The position numbers and the translations under genes were made by a program. A DNA stretch of 6,597 nucleotides from Gemmatimonadales bacterium UBA4718. Lineage in GTDB: Bacteria; Gemmatimonadota; Gemmatimonadetes; Gemmatimonadales; Gemmatimonadaceae. The notes below the pieces were generated by a model, which was given only the letters and a program-made list of their open reading frames with translations, did not search any database and had not been told where the DNA came from. Positions 6,065 through 6,597 of the stretch are shown here, piece by piece (positions within the stretch are counted from its first letter, which is position 1; every line of letters starts with the position of its first letter). The stretch spans positions 8,801 through 15,397 of the forward strand of contig DHJO01000166.1 of the NCBI GenBank assembly GCA_002404375.1, written 5' to 3'.

Positions 6065-6597
6065 GTGTCGAAAGTAAGAATCGGAATCATCGGCTCGCGT
6101 TTCCAGGCTGATTGCATTGCGGCATCGGTCCAAGCGATGCCGGAGGAAATGGAGGTCGTCGCCGTTGCATCTCCGACGAACGGGAACGCGGAAGCGTTCG
6201 CGAGGCGTCACGGTATTCCTCGTTTCTATTCCGACTACCGGGAAATGCTGAGCGACCCCGCGGTCGAGATGATCTCGATCACCGCACCGAATCGATTGCA
6301 CGCGCAGATGACAGTCGACGCCGCTCGGGCCGGAAAGCACGTCGTCTGCGAGAAACCTCTGTGCGTTACGCTCGAAGAAGCCGACGCGATGATCGACGCG
6401 TGTGCCAGAGCGGGTGTTCTTCTGCTCTATGCCGAGGAGCTGTTCTTCGCGCCGAAATACGTGAAGGCGAAGCAGATGGCTGATGAAGGCGCGTTCGGCC
6501 GCGTTCATCTGGTAAAGCAAGGCGAGAAACACTCCGGGCCGCACTCGGACTGGTTTTGGGACGTCGAGCAGTCCGGCGGCGGAGCGCTCATGGACCT
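6065..6597 (+). CDS. Gfo/Idh/MocA-family NAD(P)-dependent oxidoreductase, 3' end cut by window
   Basis: The visible 177 codons form the N-terminal Rossmann half of a Gfo/Idh/MocA oxidoreductase, a soluble cytoplasmic family that oxidises or reduces sugars, inositols and related polyols with NAD(P). KVRIGIIGSRFQAD (residues 3-16) is the first beta strand and glycine loop, although GxxGxxxxA reads GIIGSRFQA here. The second strand ends in VVAVASP at 31-37. APNRLHA (74-80) is the usual APNxxHA element. CEKPLCVT (95-102) carries the EKP motif, whose Lys97 is normally catalytic. GGGALMD at the edge is the start of the segment that usually continues to a catalytic His, out of view here. Members are about 330-400 residues, so roughly half is missing. 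It starts with GTG behind a 253-base intergenic region and is probably a separate transcription unit. The substrate cannot be told from this half. Confidence 0.93.
   Translation, partial: MSKVRIGIIGSRFQADCIAASVQAMPEEMEVVAVASPTNGNAEAFARRHGIPRFYSDYREMLSDPAVEMISITAPNRLHAQMTVDAARAGKHVVCEKPLCVTLEEADAMIDACARAGVLLLYAEELFFAPKYVKAKQMADEGAFGRVHLVKQGEKHSGPHSDWFWDVEQSGGGALMD

Overview
The window is GC-rich and every gene lies on the + strand with tight spacing: 4-base ATGA and GTGA overlaps and two GTG starts backed by a ribosome binding site or coupling. Signal peptides and a lipoprotein suggest a bacterium, probably diderm. The HExxH lipoprotein with a trailing Cys cluster and the NarL-type regulator with an Asp in the switch position remind me of families common in Gemmatimonadota. 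That placement is recalled by eye and tentative.

Region A (11-4224) is a compact three-gene cluster. A GntP-family gluconate-type permease is followed 9 bases later by an exported metal-dependent cyclase/kynurenine-formamidase-like hydrolase. This overlaps by 4 bases an exported Ntn-hydrolase acylase that aligns, from memory, with glutaryl-7-ACA (cephalosporin) acylases. Two secreted amide/lactone-type hydrolases co-translated behind an organic-acid permease suggest extracytoplasmic hydrolysis of an acylated compound with uptake of a released carboxylate. The acylase keeps all catalytic residues, but the Arg that holds the glutaryl carboxylate in the characterised enzymes is replaced by Glu, so its substrate is probably different.

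Region B (4285-5811) holds a putative lipoprotein with an HExxH zinc-protease motif and a C-terminal beta-rich domain. It is coupled by a GTGA overlap to a NarL/FixJ-type response regulator. The regulator is broken by a frameshift inside its LuxR-type helix-turn-helix: the rest of the domain continues in another frame to a stop at 5811. No histidine kinase is visible.

Region C (5812-6064) is about 250 bases without a gene. It has several short inverted repeats, a perfect 10-bp palindrome followed by a T-run, and a ribosome binding site for the next gene. Region D (6065 to the end) is the N-terminal half of a Gfo/Idh/MocA-family NAD(P)-dependent oxidoreductase, cut by the window edge.

I see no tRNA, rRNA, CRISPR, insertion sequence or phage feature. 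Most of the window looks like ordinary chromosomal gene content. The points that deserve a second look are the acylase specificity pocket, the frameshifted regulator, and the coupling of that regulator to a secreted metalloprotease-like protein.
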